In this document: positions 1-8,241 of the stretch, one piece after another | Layout of the letters: each line of letters starts with the position of its first letter | Position numbering within the stretch: position 1 is the stretch's first letter | Source of the DNA: Sphingomonas sp. KRR8 | Lineage (GTDB): Bacteria; Pseudomonadota; Alphaproteobacteria; Sphingomonadales; Sphingomonadaceae | Assembly: GCF_023559245.1 (NCBI RefSeq) | Contig: NZ_CP097462.1 | Span: forward strand, 1,426,001-1,490,000 | Reading direction: 5' to 3' | DNA: 64,000 nt | Translations under genes and position numbers: made by a program | Notes under the pieces: model-generated | The model's input: only the letters and a program-made list of their open reading frames with translations | What the model was told of the DNA's origin: nothing | Databases searched by the model: none

Positions 1-950
1 ACGCGATCGGGAAAGTAGACGCTGTTGCCGCGTCGCCGCGCCTCGCGGTCGAGGCTGCTGCCCGGTCGAACGTAAAAGCTGACGTCCGCGATGGCGACGA
101 TCGCGTCCCACCCGCCGCTTTCGCGGGGGGCAGCCCAGATCGCGTCGTCGTGATCGCGCGCGTCCGCCGGATCGATCGCGACGATCGGCAGATGCCGCAG
201 GTCCTCTCGATCCTGTCCCAGCGCCAGGGTCGAAACCTGGCGCGCTTCGGCGATGGTCTCATCCCGAAATTCGTGCGGCAGCCCGTGCTTGTGGATCGCG
301 ATCAGGCTGAAGCTGCGCGGAGCGAAGGGATCGCCCAGCACCGCATCCACCCGTGCCGACACGCGCGGCGGCCGCCCGCTCGGCTCCGCAAGCACCAGGT
401 CGCCCGTCTGCGCCTCGCCCAATTCACTGATCGGCAGCTCGCGCCTCTCGCGCTTGTCGACCGGCTTCAACCAGCGCCTTCCGTCCTCATCCTCATGCAC
501 CACGCCCAGGATCAGGTCAGCCGAGCGCTGCAGCTTCTTCATCAGATGTGCGACATGCCCGTTTCCGCGCTCCTCGGTGCGCGCCAGGATCCGGTCGTTC
601 AGCGCCAGCGCCGAGCGCCGCCCCTGCTGCAGCACCCGCAGCTTCGGCGGCGGTCCATCTCCCTGCCAGTTGTCCGGTACGGCCACGGCGCCGTCGCCCA
701 CTTCGACCACCCGAAGCACGGTGACCTTGGGCACCCCGCCTGACTTATGGAAGGCGCGCCCTGGTGCCGAGTCGATCAGCCCCTCGTCGGCCATGTCCTT
801 GAGCAGCGCCTTGAGCAGGATCTTGTCGTGCCCGTGGAGCCCGAAGGCCCGCGCGATCTCACGCTTTCCGGCGGGCTGTCCGGACGAGGTGATGAAGACG
901 AGGATCTGCTGGCGGCTAGGCAGTCCGGGGGCAGTGGTTTTGCGGGGCAT
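1..950 (-). CDS. rnr: Ribonuclease R, 5' part only (runs off the left edge)
   Basis: RNase R is a processive 3'-to-5' exoribonuclease that degrades structured RNA. The visible 316 residues start MPRKTTAPG and contain an N-terminal winged-helix-like segment (about residues 15-75, IAREAFGL-type region), a cold-shock-like middle, and the beginning of the RNB catalytic domain with DPADARDHDDAI, whose aspartates bind the catalytic magnesium. The reading frame is open to base 1, so the rest of RNB and the S1 domain lie outside the window. The ATG at 950 gives the expected N-terminus. The gene upstream on this strand is a questionable small reading frame and then zapE. Identification is firm; only the truncation by the window limits it. 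Confidence 0.9.
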   Translation of the reverse strand, partial: MPRKTTAPGLPSRQQILVFITSSGQPAGKREIARAFGLHGHDKILLKALLKDMADEGLIDSAPGRAFHKSGGVPKVTVLRVVEVGDGAVAVPDNWQGDGPPPKLRVLQQGRRSALALNDRILARTEERGNGHVAHLMKKLQRSADLILGVVHEDEDGRRWLKPVDKRERRELPISELGEAQTGDLVLAEPSGRPPRVSARVDAVLGDPFAPRSFSLIAIHKHGLPHEFRDETIAEARQVSTLALGQDREDLRHLPIVAIDPADARDHDDAIWAAPRESGGWDAIVAIADVSFYVRPGSSLDREARRRGNSVYFPDR

Positions 951-1039
951 CCGGACTCAAGTGGCGGCTCCATCCCCCCGGAGCAAGCCTCAACGCCTGT
1001 CGCACGCCCTTGTGAACAGGCTGAGCCGCCGGCGTTCGC

Positions 1040-1251
1040 CTACTCGGCCGCAACGAGGTGCGGCTGACTGGTCCAGGCGCTGCCGTTGTCGGTGCGTCCC
1101 TTATTCCCACGCCGGTCCACCGCCACCGGGATGTCGCGGGCTCGCCGGTCCCACTTGCACGTTCGCGCCTGCTCGACCAGGCTCTTGGCCTCGGTGAGCA
1201 GAGCGTCGGCGGCTGCGCTGGTTGGGCGAATGCCTCATTGTTGAGAGTCAT
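1040..1251 (-). pseudogene. Possible frameshifted small gene upstream of rnr
   Basis: One minus-strand frame ending at a TAG (1040-1042) reads about 60 residues with strongly GC-biased third positions and protein-like content (for example EAKSLVEQAR and DNGSAWTSQPHLVAAE). It has no ATG, GTG or TTG near its beginning and is closed by an in-frame TGA upstream. An ATG at 1251 opens a neighbouring frame (MTLNNEAF), which would need a frame change to join it. The ATG lies inside a 13-bp hairpin stem. Either this is a degraded small gene, or it starts at a rare codon, or there is a base error. I do not recognise the protein. Seen: codon bias and the stops. Inferred: former or disguised gene. Confidence 0.35.
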
Positions 1252-1261
1252 TCGCCCAACC
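1220..1261. repeat. Perfect 13-bp inverted repeat (hairpin)
   Basis: GGTTGGGCGAATG at 1220-1232 is exactly repeated in inverted form at 1249-1261, separated by 16 bases. No T-run follows on either strand, so it is not a standard intrinsic terminator. It sits between zapE and the questionable small frame before rnr and covers the only nearby ATG of that frame. Confidence 0.6.
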
Positions 1262-1288
1262 ATCGCCGCCGCCGTCAATTTGTGCCGC

Positions 1289-2398
1289 TCAGCTGATCCC
1301 GTGTCCTTGGGCCAGATACTCCGCCGAGCGCATCTCCTGAAGACGGCTGACGGTGCGCTGGAATTCGAATGCACCCGTTCCCGCCGTATAAAGCTCCTCT
1401 GGCTCCGCATCGGCTGCGGCGAGCAGCTTGACCTTGTGCTCGTACAGCGTGTCGATCAGCGTAACGAACCGCGCTGCCTCGTTGCGCTTGTCGGGACCCA
1501 TGACCGGAATGCCGACGATGATCACCGTGTGGAACCGCTGCGCCACCGCGAGATAGTCCGCCGCGCCCCGCGCTTCGCCGCACAGCCGCTTGAACGAGAA
1601 AACCGCCACCCCCTTCAGGCTCTTGGGCACGTGCAGGGTCCGAGCGCCGCCAACGTCCAGTTCCTCGGTCGGGACCTTGGCGCGATCCTCGACGGGATAG
1701 TCCGTCAGCTGAAAGAAGGCGCGGCTGAGCGCGGCGGTTGCCGCCGGCCCGTTTGGCACATGCCATGTCTCGACCCCTTCCAGCCGGTCGAGCCGGTAAT
1801 CGACGGGGCCATTGAGCGGGACGACCTGCATCCGCTGCTCGACAAGATCGATGAACGGCAGGAACAGCTCGCGATTGAGCCCATCCTTGTAGAGGTCCTG
1901 AGGAGGCCGGTTCGACGTTGTGACCACCGCCACGCCCTGTTCCAGCAAGGCCGTGAAAAGCCGCGAGAGGATCATCGCGTCCGCGGTGTTGTTGATCACC
2001 ATCTCGTCGAAGCAGAGCAGCTTGGCCTCGGAAGCGATGCTGGCGGCGACCGGCGGGATCGGATCACCTGGCTGCTCCTCGCGGGAGCGGCGAATGCGCT
2101 GGTGCACGTCGAGCATGAAGGCGTGAAAATGGACCCGGCGCTTCGGACTGACCGGCACATGCTCGAAGGCGAGGTCCATCAGCATCGACTTGCCGCGCCC
2201 CACGCCGCCCCACAGGTAGACGCCACAGGCTGGTTGCTGTTGCCGCTTGAACAGCCGGGACAATAGACCTGGCGCTGGCTGCTGCAGGTCGGCCGCCAGC
2301 CGGTCCAGCGCGGCGACAGCGCGCGCCTGGTCGGGGTCGGCCTTCAGTTCACCAGCGGTCAGCAGAGCCCTGTACGCGGCCGCAACCGGACCGGTCAT
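1289..2398 (-). CDS. zapE: Cell division protein ZapE / AFG1-family ATPase
   Basis: This is a 369-residue AAA-type ATPase of the AFG1/LACE1/ZapE family, which in E. coli acts on the FtsZ ring at the end of division. The Walker A motif GGVGRGKS lies at residues 64-71 and Walker B LLCFDE at about 127-132. A sensor-like TSNRPP follows, and SFKRLC near the C-terminus is typical of the family. The frame is open further upstream, but the ATG at 2398 (MTGPVAAAYRALL) matches the family start. It also overlaps the stop of the preceding thioesterase gene as ATGA, which indicates translational coupling. The upstream part of the open frame reads as an out-of-frame shadow of that thioesterase. Its link to division here rests on family knowledge. 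Confidence 0.88.
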   Translation of the reverse strand: MTGPVAAAYRALLTAGELKADPDQARAVAALDRLAADLQQPAPGLLSRLFKRQQQPACGVYLWGGVGRGKSMLMDLAFEHVPVSPKRRVHFHAFMLDVHQRIRRSREEQPGDPIPPVAASIASEAKLLCFDEMVINNTADAMILSRLFTALLEQGVAVVTTSNRPPQDLYKDGLNRELFLPFIDLVEQRMQVVPLNGPVDYRLDRLEGVETWHVPNGPAATAALSRAFFQLTDYPVEDRAKVPTEELDVGGARTLHVPKSLKGVAVFSFKRLCGEARGAADYLAVAQRFHTVIIVGIPVMGPDKRNEAARFVTLIDTLYEHKVKLLAAADAEPEELYTAGTGAFEFQRTVSRLQEMRSAEYLAQGHGIS

Positions 2399-2862
2399 GT
2401 CCGCTCGCGCAACTTCTTCAACGTTCCGGTGAAGCTGTAGCAAGCGTCTCCGTCCTGCCGCACCACGCCTTGCAGAAAGGCCAGACCGCGAGTCTGCCGG
2501 ATAAGTTCGACATGGCAGTCGAGCGGCTTGCCCGCTTCGCCCCGCGCGAGGAAATGGGTGGTGAGGTCCAGCGTCACATAATGGGCGCGCGCCATTCCGG
2601 CGCAACGTCCGCCGCCGAACAATGCCATGTCGATGAAACTCATCACCATGCCGCCGTGAAGCGAGCCGCCGAGGTTGAGGTGCTTCTCTGTCGGGAACAT
2701 CCGCACCACCGCCCGGCCCTCGCCATCGGGACGGAAGATCATCTTGCCGACCTGGGCCGCAAAACTGTCGGGCGGCAGGTCGACCCAGCTGTACCAGCCG
2801 GGATGCTCGGGGTCCTCGCGCGCGCCGGAAGGGCGGTTTGGCAGATCTTCAGGTGCGTCCAT
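2395..2862 (-). CDS. PaaI-type hotdog thioesterase
   Basis: A 155-residue hotdog-fold protein of the PaaI/acyl-CoA thioesterase group, expected to hydrolyse acyl- or aryl-CoA thioesters in the cytoplasm. The family signature LNLGGSLHGGMVMSFIDMAL sits at about residues 63-82 and forms the active-site helix region. DLTTHFLARG further on matches the second conserved strand. The substrate cannot be inferred. The gene ends in an ATGA overlap with zapE, so the two are probably co-transcribed. An alternative is a broad YdiI/menaquinone-type thioesterase, but nothing nearby points to menaquinone synthesis. Confidence 0.8.
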   Translation of the reverse strand: MDAPEDLPNRPSGAREDPEHPGWYSWVDLPPDSFAAQVGKMIFRPDGEGRAVVRMFPTEKHLNLGGSLHGGMVMSFIDMALFGGGRCAGMARAHYVTLDLTTHFLARGEAGKPLDCHVELIRQTRGLAFLQGVVRQDGDACYSFTGTLKKLRERT

Positions 2863-2937
2863 CGCCGCGGGGGTTAACCGCCGTTGTGAGCGGGTGCAAC
2901 ATATGCGCCGGCGGCCACCGGCGCGAAAGCCGCCCGC

Positions 2938-3723
2938 TTAGGCCGCGCGCTCGGCGATCAGCTTCTTGGTTTCCGCGATCGCCTTGGCCGGGTTCAACCC
3001 CTTCGGGCAGACGTTGGCGCAGTTCATGATCGTGTGGCAGCGATACAGCCGGAACGGATCCTCCAGCTGGTCCAGACGCTCGCCGGTCATCTCGTCGCGG
3101 CTGTCCGCCAGCCAGCGATAAGCCTGGAGCAGGATCGCCGGCCCGAGGAAGCGATCGCCGTTCCACCAGTAGCTTGGGCAGCTGGTCGAGCAGCAGAAGC
3201 ACAGGATGCACTCGTACAGCCCGTTGAGCTTTTCCCGATCCTCGGGGCTCTGCAGGCGCTCCTTGCCGCTCGGGTCCGGTGTCGCGGTCTTCAGCCACGG
3301 CTGGATGGAAGCATATTGGGCGTAAAGGTGGGTGAAGTCGGGGACCAGATCCTTGATCACGTCGCAGTGCGGCAGCGGGGTGATGCGCACCTCGCCCTTC
3401 ACGTCCTCGATGGCGGTGGTGCAGGCGAGGCCATTGCGACCCGCGATGTTCATCGAACAGCTGCCGCAGATTCCCTCGCGGCACGACCGCCGGAACGTCA
3501 GGGTCGGATCGACCTCGTTCTTGATCTTGATGAGCGCGTCGAGAACCATCGGCCCGCACTCGTCAAGGTTCACCTCATAGGTGTCGTAGCGCGGGTTCTG
3601 CCCCGTGTCCGGGTCGTAGCGATAGACCTTGAACGACTTCACGCGGTTGGCGCCGGGCGGAGCCTTGAAGCTCTTGCCCTTCTTGCTGATGACGCTGTTC
3701 TTCGGAAGCGTGAACTCGGCCAT
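2938..3723 (-). CDS. sdhB: Succinate dehydrogenase iron-sulfur subunit
   Basis: This is the 261-residue iron-sulfur subunit of respiratory complex II, passing electrons from the flavoprotein SdhA to the membrane anchor. All cluster ligands are visible: C81, C86, C89 and C101 for [2Fe-2S]; the CILCFCC..SC block at about 172-182 for [4Fe-4S]; and C229, C235 and C239 for [3Fe-4S]. Length and start ([10 protein letters not shown]) fit the family. In most bacteria sdhA lies directly upstream. Here the upstream neighbour is bcp, 86 bp away, and no sdhC, sdhD or sdhA occurs in the window. The subunit gene is therefore separated from its partners, or they lie elsewhere. Confidence 0.95.
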   Translation of the reverse strand: MAEFTLPKNSVISKKGKSFKAPPGANRVKSFKVYRYDPDTGQNPRYDTYEVNLDECGPMVLDALIKIKNEVDPTLTFRRSCREGICGSCSMNIAGRNGLACTTAIEDVKGEVRITPLPHCDVIKDLVPDFTHLYAQYASIQPWLKTATPDPSGKERLQSPEDREKLNGLYECILCFCCSTSCPSYWWNGDRFLGPAILLQAYRWLADSRDEMTGERLDQLEDPFRLYRCHTIMNCANVCPKGLNPAKAIAETKKLIAERAA

Positions 3724-3809
3724 GAAATCCTCGTGAAGCTTGGGGGCGACTTAGGCGCGCGGAGGGCCAAAGAAAAGCCCGGAGCAGCCGGGACTTAGGT
3801 CGGTAGCAC

Positions 3810-4265
3810 TCAAGGCTCCCGGACGGCCTCGAGCACGGCGGCCGCATGGCCGGGCACCTTGACCTTGCGCCATGCCCTGATGACCGTTCCATCGGCACCG
3901 ATCAGAAACGTCGCCCGCTCCATTCCCATATACTTGCGGCCGTACATCGACTTCTCGACCCAGGTGCCGAACGCTTCACTGATGGCGCCATCGTCGGTCG
4001 CCAGCGGTACCTTCAGCTCATATTTCCCGATGAATTTCTCATGGCTCTTCTCGCTGTCGCGGGACACGCCGATGACTTTTGCTCCGGCGGCTGCAAACTC
4101 GTCCGCCAGGGCGGTGAAATCCTGCGCTTCCTTGGTGCACCCCGAGGTGTCGTCCTTGGGATAGAAATACAGCACGATCTTCTTCCCCGGCGCGGCTAGG
4201 TCCACGCTGGCGCCATCCGTCGTTGTCACGCCAAGCGCCGGTGCGCGCTGCCCTTCCTCGATCAT
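3810..4265 (-). CDS. bcp: Thiol peroxidase of the Bcp/PrxQ family (1-Cys type)
   Basis: A 151-residue peroxiredoxin that reduces hydrogen peroxide and organic hydroperoxides using thioredoxin or a similar donor. The peroxidatic cysteine is C43 in DDTSGCTKEAQDF. The resolving cysteine found five residues later in E. coli Bcp is replaced (KEAQDF), so this is a 1-Cys form. The ATG at 4265 (MIEEGQRAP) overlaps the glnE stop as ATGA. A longer frame exists upstream, but it would extend into glnE and lacks family similarity. Translational coupling to glnE is likely. Confidence 0.92.
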   Translation of the reverse strand: MIEEGQRAPALGVTTTDGASVDLAAPGKKIVLYFYPKDDTSGCTKEAQDFTALADEFAAAGAKVIGVSRDSEKSHEKFIGKYELKVPLATDDGAISEAFGTWVEKSMYGRKYMGMERATFLIGADGTVIRAWRKVKVPGHAAAVLEAVREP

Positions 4266-6958
4266 TGTCCCTCCTTCACCCGTGCCCATAAAGCCGCGAT
4301 CCTCTGCCGCGCGGCGCTCATTGCCGCAAGCAACGCGGGGAAGTCACCCTGTCCGCAAAGCCGTGCAAGCAGGGTCTGGGTTGGCGGCGTAAGCTTGACC
4401 TGCCCGGGCGCGAGGAGCCGCAGGCAGACGAGGATTCGGGACAGCAGGCGGAGGTCGGCATCGACCTGGGGCGCGTCGAGCAACCCGGCCTCCCCAAGCT
4501 CCTCGATGGCGACCTCAAGGCGCGCATCGAGCCCTCGCGCAGTCGACAGCTGCAGCGTGTGCACCGCGAACTCCAGGTCGACCAGCCCGCCGTCTCCAAG
4601 CTTGACGTCCAGCGGTCCCCACGCCGGCTTGTGGCGGCTCATGTCCGCTCGCATAGCCGCTGAATCCGCGCGCACCTTGGCGGGATCGCGGGGCATGGCG
4701 AGAACGTCACGGATCGCCCCCGTCACCGCCTCCCGCGCGGCTGGCGAGCCGGTCAGCGGACGCGCGCGGCACAGCGCCATATGCTCCCAGGTCCACGCCT
4801 CACCGCGCTGATAAGCCTCGAATGCCTGCAGACTGACCGCCAGCATGCCCTGCTCGCCCTGCGGCCGAAGCCTTGTGTCGACTTCGTAAAGCGGTCCCGC
4901 GGCCGTGGGCACGCTGAGCGCCGCGACGACCCGGCGTGCTAGCCGGTTGTAATAATCGGCCGGGGTAAGCGGCTTGGCGTGGTCGCTCTGCGCGCCGTCC
5001 GGGGCGTCGTAGATGAAGATGAGATCGAGGTCGGAGGCATGGGTCAGCGCCCGCCCGCCCAGCCGGCCAAGGGCCAGCACGACCAGCTCGCCGCCGGGCA
5101 CCGTGCCATGGCTCTGCTCGAAATCGGCCTGCGCCAGTGCCGCCAGCGCGATCACCGTTCCTTCGGCGACATCGCTATACCCTTCGGCGATCGCGATCGG
5201 ATCGCGGTGCCCGCTGACCAATTGCACGCCAAGCCCGAAGCGCCGCTCGCCGACCACCGCCCGCGCCCGGTCGAGCGCCGCGTCGTACGGCAGTCCAGCG
5301 ACGGCCCGGGACAGCCGCTCGGCGAACTCCCCCGCGGAGGGGGGGAGCGCGAAGCTGGAGGCATCGAGCAGCCCGTCGAGCAGCTCCGGTCGCCGCCCCA
5401 GCTGCGCGGCGAGCGCCGGCGCATGGCTGAGGATGGTGGCGAGCAGCGCCCCCAACTCCGGTTGCGCCGCGATCAGCCGGTAGAAATTCACTCCGCTTGA
5501 TAGCCGTTCGACCAGATCCGCGAGCCGGTTGAGCGCCGCGGCCGGGTCTGGCCCTTGCGCGATGGCACCGAGCAGGGCCGGCAGCATGGCCTCGAAAGCA
5601 TCGCGTGCTGTCGCCGAGCGCAGCGAACGTGCCCTGCCCGATCGCCAGTCCGCCACATGCCGCGCGGGCAGCTGGGGGTCCACGAACCCCATGCGCTTCA
5701 GCTCGTCGCCGAGAATCTGCGGATCGTTGCTGAGCCGGCCGCCCCGATCGTCGGCGAGTTCTCCGAACAATCGCTCGGTCGCGCTCACGTGCGGGCGCAG
5801 CCACGCGAGCAGCGCCGCGCCATCGGCGAGCCCGTGCAAAGTCGCCACCTGGTCTAGCGGAGCGCCCGCCGCGGGAAGCAGATGCGTTTGCGCGTCCGCG
5901 ATCATTTGCACCCGGTGTTCGGCGGTGCGAAGTGCCCGGTAGGCGCTGGAAAGCGCGTTCGCATCCGCTTCGCTGAGCTTTCCCGCGTCTCGCAGCGCGC
6001 CAAGCGCGTCGAGCGTTGCCGGCGTCCGCAGTGCCGGCTCACGACCGGCGTGGATCAATTGCTGGATCTGGGCGAAGAACTCGACCTCGCGAATGCCGCC
6101 GCGGCCGCGCTTCAGGTCGTACCCCGGACCAAGTTCCTGCCCTTGGCTGTAATGGTCACGAATGCGGGTCGAGATCGCCCGGATCTCGTCCACCACGCCG
6201 AAGTCCAGGCTCCGTCGCCAGACGAACGGCTGGATCGCGCCAAGGAAGGAGCGGGCGAGGTCTATGTCGCCAGCGCAGGCGCGCGCCCGGATGAACGCTG
6301 CCCGTTCCCACGGCAGCGCCGAACTCTCGTAATAAGAGATGGCCGCGCCCACCGACAGGGCGATCGGGGTCACCTCGGGAGACGGCCGCAGTCGCAGGTC
6401 GACCCGCACCACATAACCATGCTCGTCGCGGCGCTGGAGCAGCTCGATCAGCCGCTGGCCATACCGTACAGCCGCCTCCCCTGGATCGTCGCGCCCGCGC
6501 CGAGGCAGCGTGTCCGGATCGAACAGCAGGATGAGGTCCACATCCGAGCTGTAGTTGAGCTCACGGCTGCCGAGCTTGCCTAGTGCAAGCACCGTCAATC
6601 CGGCGAAGGGTACCTCGTCACCCATCCGCTCGGTCACCGCCTGCCGAAGCGCTGCATCGATCGCACCGTCGGCGAAGTCGGACAGTGCGGCGGTCACCTG
6701 CTCGAGGGCGAACTCGCTGGACAGGTCACCAAGGGCGGTCGCCAGCGCCAGCCGCAGGCGCTGACGGCGAAGCCGTTCCGCGAGCGGAAGGTCAGCGCCG
6801 ATCCGCAACGCTGTGGCGACTGCCGCTTCCGGTCCGTGCTCGCGAAAGTCGCCAACCACGTCCGCACAGCGCTCGATCGCCTCACCAAGGAACGGCGAGC
6901 AGCTTCGCGCGCGCTGCAGTGCAGTGTCGCGGATAAGCAACTCCGAAGCGCCTTGCAT
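4262..6958 (-). CDS. glnE: Bifunctional glutamine synthetase adenylyltransferase/deadenylase
   Basis: An 898-residue enzyme that attaches AMP to glutamine synthetase and removes it, adjusting nitrogen assimilation. It has two nucleotidyltransferase halves. The first carries GKLGSRELNYSSDVDLI and the second GRLGGRALTHASDLDLIFI, each with the paired aspartates of the nucleotidyltransferase fold. The N-terminal half is the deadenylase and the C-terminal half the adenylyltransferase in characterised homologues. The length is slightly below that of E. coli GlnE. The start chosen is the ATG at 6958 (MQGASELLIRD); the open frame upstream looks non-coding. The downstream gene bcp overlaps it by 4 bases. 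Confidence 0.94.
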   Translation of the reverse strand: MQGASELLIRDTALQRARSCSPFLGEAIERCADVVGDFREHGPEAAVATALRIGADLPLAERLRRQRLRLALATALGDLSSEFALEQVTAALSDFADGAIDAALRQAVTERMGDEVPFAGLTVLALGKLGSRELNYSSDVDLILLFDPDTLPRRGRDDPGEAAVRYGQRLIELLQRRDEHGYVVRVDLRLRPSPEVTPIALSVGAAISYYESSALPWERAAFIRARACAGDIDLARSFLGAIQPFVWRRSLDFGVVDEIRAISTRIRDHYSQGQELGPGYDLKRGRGGIREVEFFAQIQQLIHAGREPALRTPATLDALGALRDAGKLSEADANALSSAYRALRTAEHRVQMIADAQTHLLPAAGAPLDQVATLHGLADGAALLAWLRPHVSATERLFGELADDRGGRLSNDPQILGDELKRMGFVDPQLPARHVADWRSGRARSLRSATARDAFEAMLPALLGAIAQGPDPAAALNRLADLVERLSSGVNFYRLIAAQPELGALLATILSHAPALAAQLGRRPELLDGLLDASSFALPPSAGEFAERLSRAVAGLPYDAALDRARAVVGERRFGLGVQLVSGHRDPIAIAEGYSDVAEGTVIALAALAQADFEQSHGTVPGGELVVLALGRLGGRALTHASDLDLIFIYDAPDGAQSDHAKPLTPADYYNRLARRVVAALSVPTAAGPLYEVDTRLRPQGEQGMLAVSLQAFEAYQRGEAWTWEHMALCRARPLTGSPAAREAVTGAIRDVLAMPRDPAKVRADSAAMRADMSRHKPAWGPLDVKLGDGGLVDLEFAVHTLQLSTARGLDARLEVAIEELGEAGLLDAPQVDADLRLLSRILVCLRLLAPGQVKLTPPTQTLLARLCGQGDFPALLAAMSAARQRIAALWARVKEGQ

Positions 6959-7072
6959 GATCACTGACCGTTCCAATGGCTGGTCCGACGAAACTCCACG
7001 CCACTTACCGCGTTGAAGAAACAAATGGTTTCAGAAACTGCCAAGAAGGCGGCGGGTCTAAGTGAGCGCAAC

Positions 7073-7210
7073 ATGGATCGACGAGTCATTCGTGTCGAGC
7101 TTCCGCCCGCCCATGCCGGTGTGACCGCCGCTTTGCGGCGCGCGTTCGCACAAGCGTCGACTACCGGCGAGGACCGCCAGTTCGACGACCTCCTCGCGCG
7201 CCTGGGCTGA
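7073..7210 (+). CDS. Small protein of unknown function, 45 residues
   Basis: A short plus-strand frame, divergent from glnE, reading MDRRVIRVELPPAHAGVTAA and ending in DDLLARLG. I do not recognise it. Codons from the ATG at 7073 onward are GC-rich in third position, as in neighbouring genes. The in-frame codons before it, back to an ATG at 7025, are not, so the shorter form is preferred. No strong ribosome binding site is visible for either start. A strong hairpin terminator follows 21 bases after the stop. Confidence 0.5.
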   Translation: MDRRVIRVELPPAHAGVTAALRRAFAQASTTGEDRQFDDLLARLG

Positions 7211-7231
7211 GCCCGCGTCCCACACAAAAGC

Positions 7232-7268
7232 AGCGGGCCAGTGCCTCCTTGAGAGACACTGGCCCGCT
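7232..7268. terminator. Bidirectional intrinsic terminator between ecfG and the 45-residue gene
   Basis: AGCGGGCCAGTG (7232-7243) pairs perfectly with CACTGGCCCGCT (7257-7268) around a 13-base loop. On the minus strand the stem is followed by GCTTTTGTGT, which suits the end of ecfG. On the plus strand it also ends the small convergent gene. Confidence 0.8.
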
Positions 7269-7292
7269 TCGCTGTGATTCTCTTGGGGTTCG

Positions 7293-8018
7293 TCAGTCCC
7301 GGTCGCGCGCGAGCTCGTCGACTTCGCCCATGATCTGCGACAATGCGGAAACGTTCGGATCGGTCTTGTGCTGACGCCGGCTCGGCAGCTTTCCGCCTGA
7401 CAGCAGCTGCTCCAGCGCCACTCGCCCACGCGCCACGCGGCTCTTGATGGTGCCGACCGCGCAGCCGCAGATCTCGGCCGCCTCTTCATAGGCGAAACCG
7501 CCGGCACCGACGAGGATCAGCGCTTCGCGCTGCGGCTGCGGCAGGTGCATCAGCGCCCGCTGCATGTCGCCCAGTTCCACGTGCCTGTCCTGGCTGGCCG
7601 GTGCCGCGAGCAACTTGGAGGCGGTCAATTCGTCCCACTCGCCCTTGAACCGAGCTCGGCGCATCTGGCTCAGGAACAGGTTGCGCAAAATGATGAAGGT
7701 CCAGGCGCGCATGTTGGTGCCGGCCTGGAAGCGCTTGCGTGCTGCCCAGGCCTTGAGCAGGGTTTCCTGGACAAGGTCATCGGCCAGGTCACGGCTGCCA
7801 GAAAGCGAGCGGCCGAAGGCGCGAAGGTGCGGAATGACCTGCGCCAGCTGGTCCTTGAACTCTGGATCGGAAAGGGGAATCGGCTCCGGCTTGGGGGCCT
7901 CCACTTCGTCCAAGTCGTCGATATCTTCGTGAGCGCTCAAATTCCCCCACTCGCCACTACCGGCGCGTTGCGCGGCCGGAACCTCATTAGACAGCTTTGG
8001 CTGAGACAAACAGTCCAC
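7293..8018 (-). CDS. ecfG: EcfG-family general stress sigma factor
   Basis: An ECF sigma factor that directs RNA polymerase to general stress promoters and is held inactive by NepR. Region 2 lies at about residues 58-125 (GSRDLADDLVQETLLKAW and NMRAWTFIILRN) and region 4 at about 150-210 (LPQPQREALILVGAGGF and GTIKSRVARGR). The first 45 or so residues are an acidic, low-conservation extension. The GTG at 8018 is the longest start; a GTG at about residue 39 would give a more usual EcfG length, so the true start is uncertain. It follows a 47-residue membrane protein gene, and both lie downstream of an EcfG-type promoter at 8202-8227, implying autoregulation. Confidence 0.9.
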   Translation of the reverse strand: MDCLSQPKLSNEVPAAQRAGSGEWGNLSAHEDIDDLDEVEAPKPEPIPLSDPEFKDQLAQVIPHLRAFGRSLSGSRDLADDLVQETLLKAWAARKRFQAGTNMRAWTFIILRNLFLSQMRRARFKGEWDELTASKLLAAPASQDRHVELGDMQRALMHLPQPQREALILVGAGGFAYEEAAEICGCAVGTIKSRVARGRVALEQLLSGGKLPSRRQHKTDPNVSALSQIMGEVDELARDRD

Positions 8019-8022
8019 GGCC

Positions 8023-8166
8023 TTAACGGCCGCCTACCCATATAATGATGGCGAAGATCAGGATTACCAGACCCAGGCCACCGAACAGCGCCACCCGCGC
8101 CATGTGCGGCGTGGTACCCGCGCGCGCCTCCGTTCCGGTCAGATGTTCCGGCCGATCCTGTTCCAT
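8023..8166 (-). CDS. Small single-pass membrane protein between phyR and ecfG
   Basis: A 47-residue protein starting MEQDRPEHLTGTEARAG with one hydrophobic helix at about residues 27-44 (VALFGGLGLVILIFAIIIWV) and a short GGR tail. I do not recognise a named family. It is the first gene after the EcfG-type promoter at 8202-8227 and lies 4 bases before the ecfG GTG, so it should be induced with the sigma factor. A longer start is possible in the same frame, but it would place the promoter -10 region inside the gene. Confidence 0.6.
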   Translation of the reverse strand: MEQDRPEHLTGTEARAGTTPHMARVALFGGLGLVILIFAIIIWVGGR

Positions 8167-8201
8167 GATGCTACGTTCCCCGACGATGCGTTTGATAAGC
8201 C

Positions 8202-8227
8202 AACGCAACGCTGGGAACCGGAGTTCC
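8202..8227 (-). promoter_or_regulatory. EcfG-type promoter for the small membrane gene and ecfG
   Basis: Reading the minus strand, GGAAC (8227-8223) is followed by 17 bases and CGTT (8205-8202), a full match to the alphaproteobacterial general stress promoter GGAAC-N16/17-CGTT. It lies 36 bases before the ATG of the small gene. The -35 element also forms part of an inverted repeat, GGGAAC-CGGA-GTTCCC, at 8213-8228. Confidence 0.8.
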
Positions 8228-8241
8228 CTCGGTTCGGCGGA

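Noticed and set aside
916..1410. Minus-strand ATG frame of 164 codons before rnr
   Set aside because: Overlaps the 3' end of zapE and the 5' end of rnr, Arg/Ser-rich, and a neighbouring frame shows far better codon bias.
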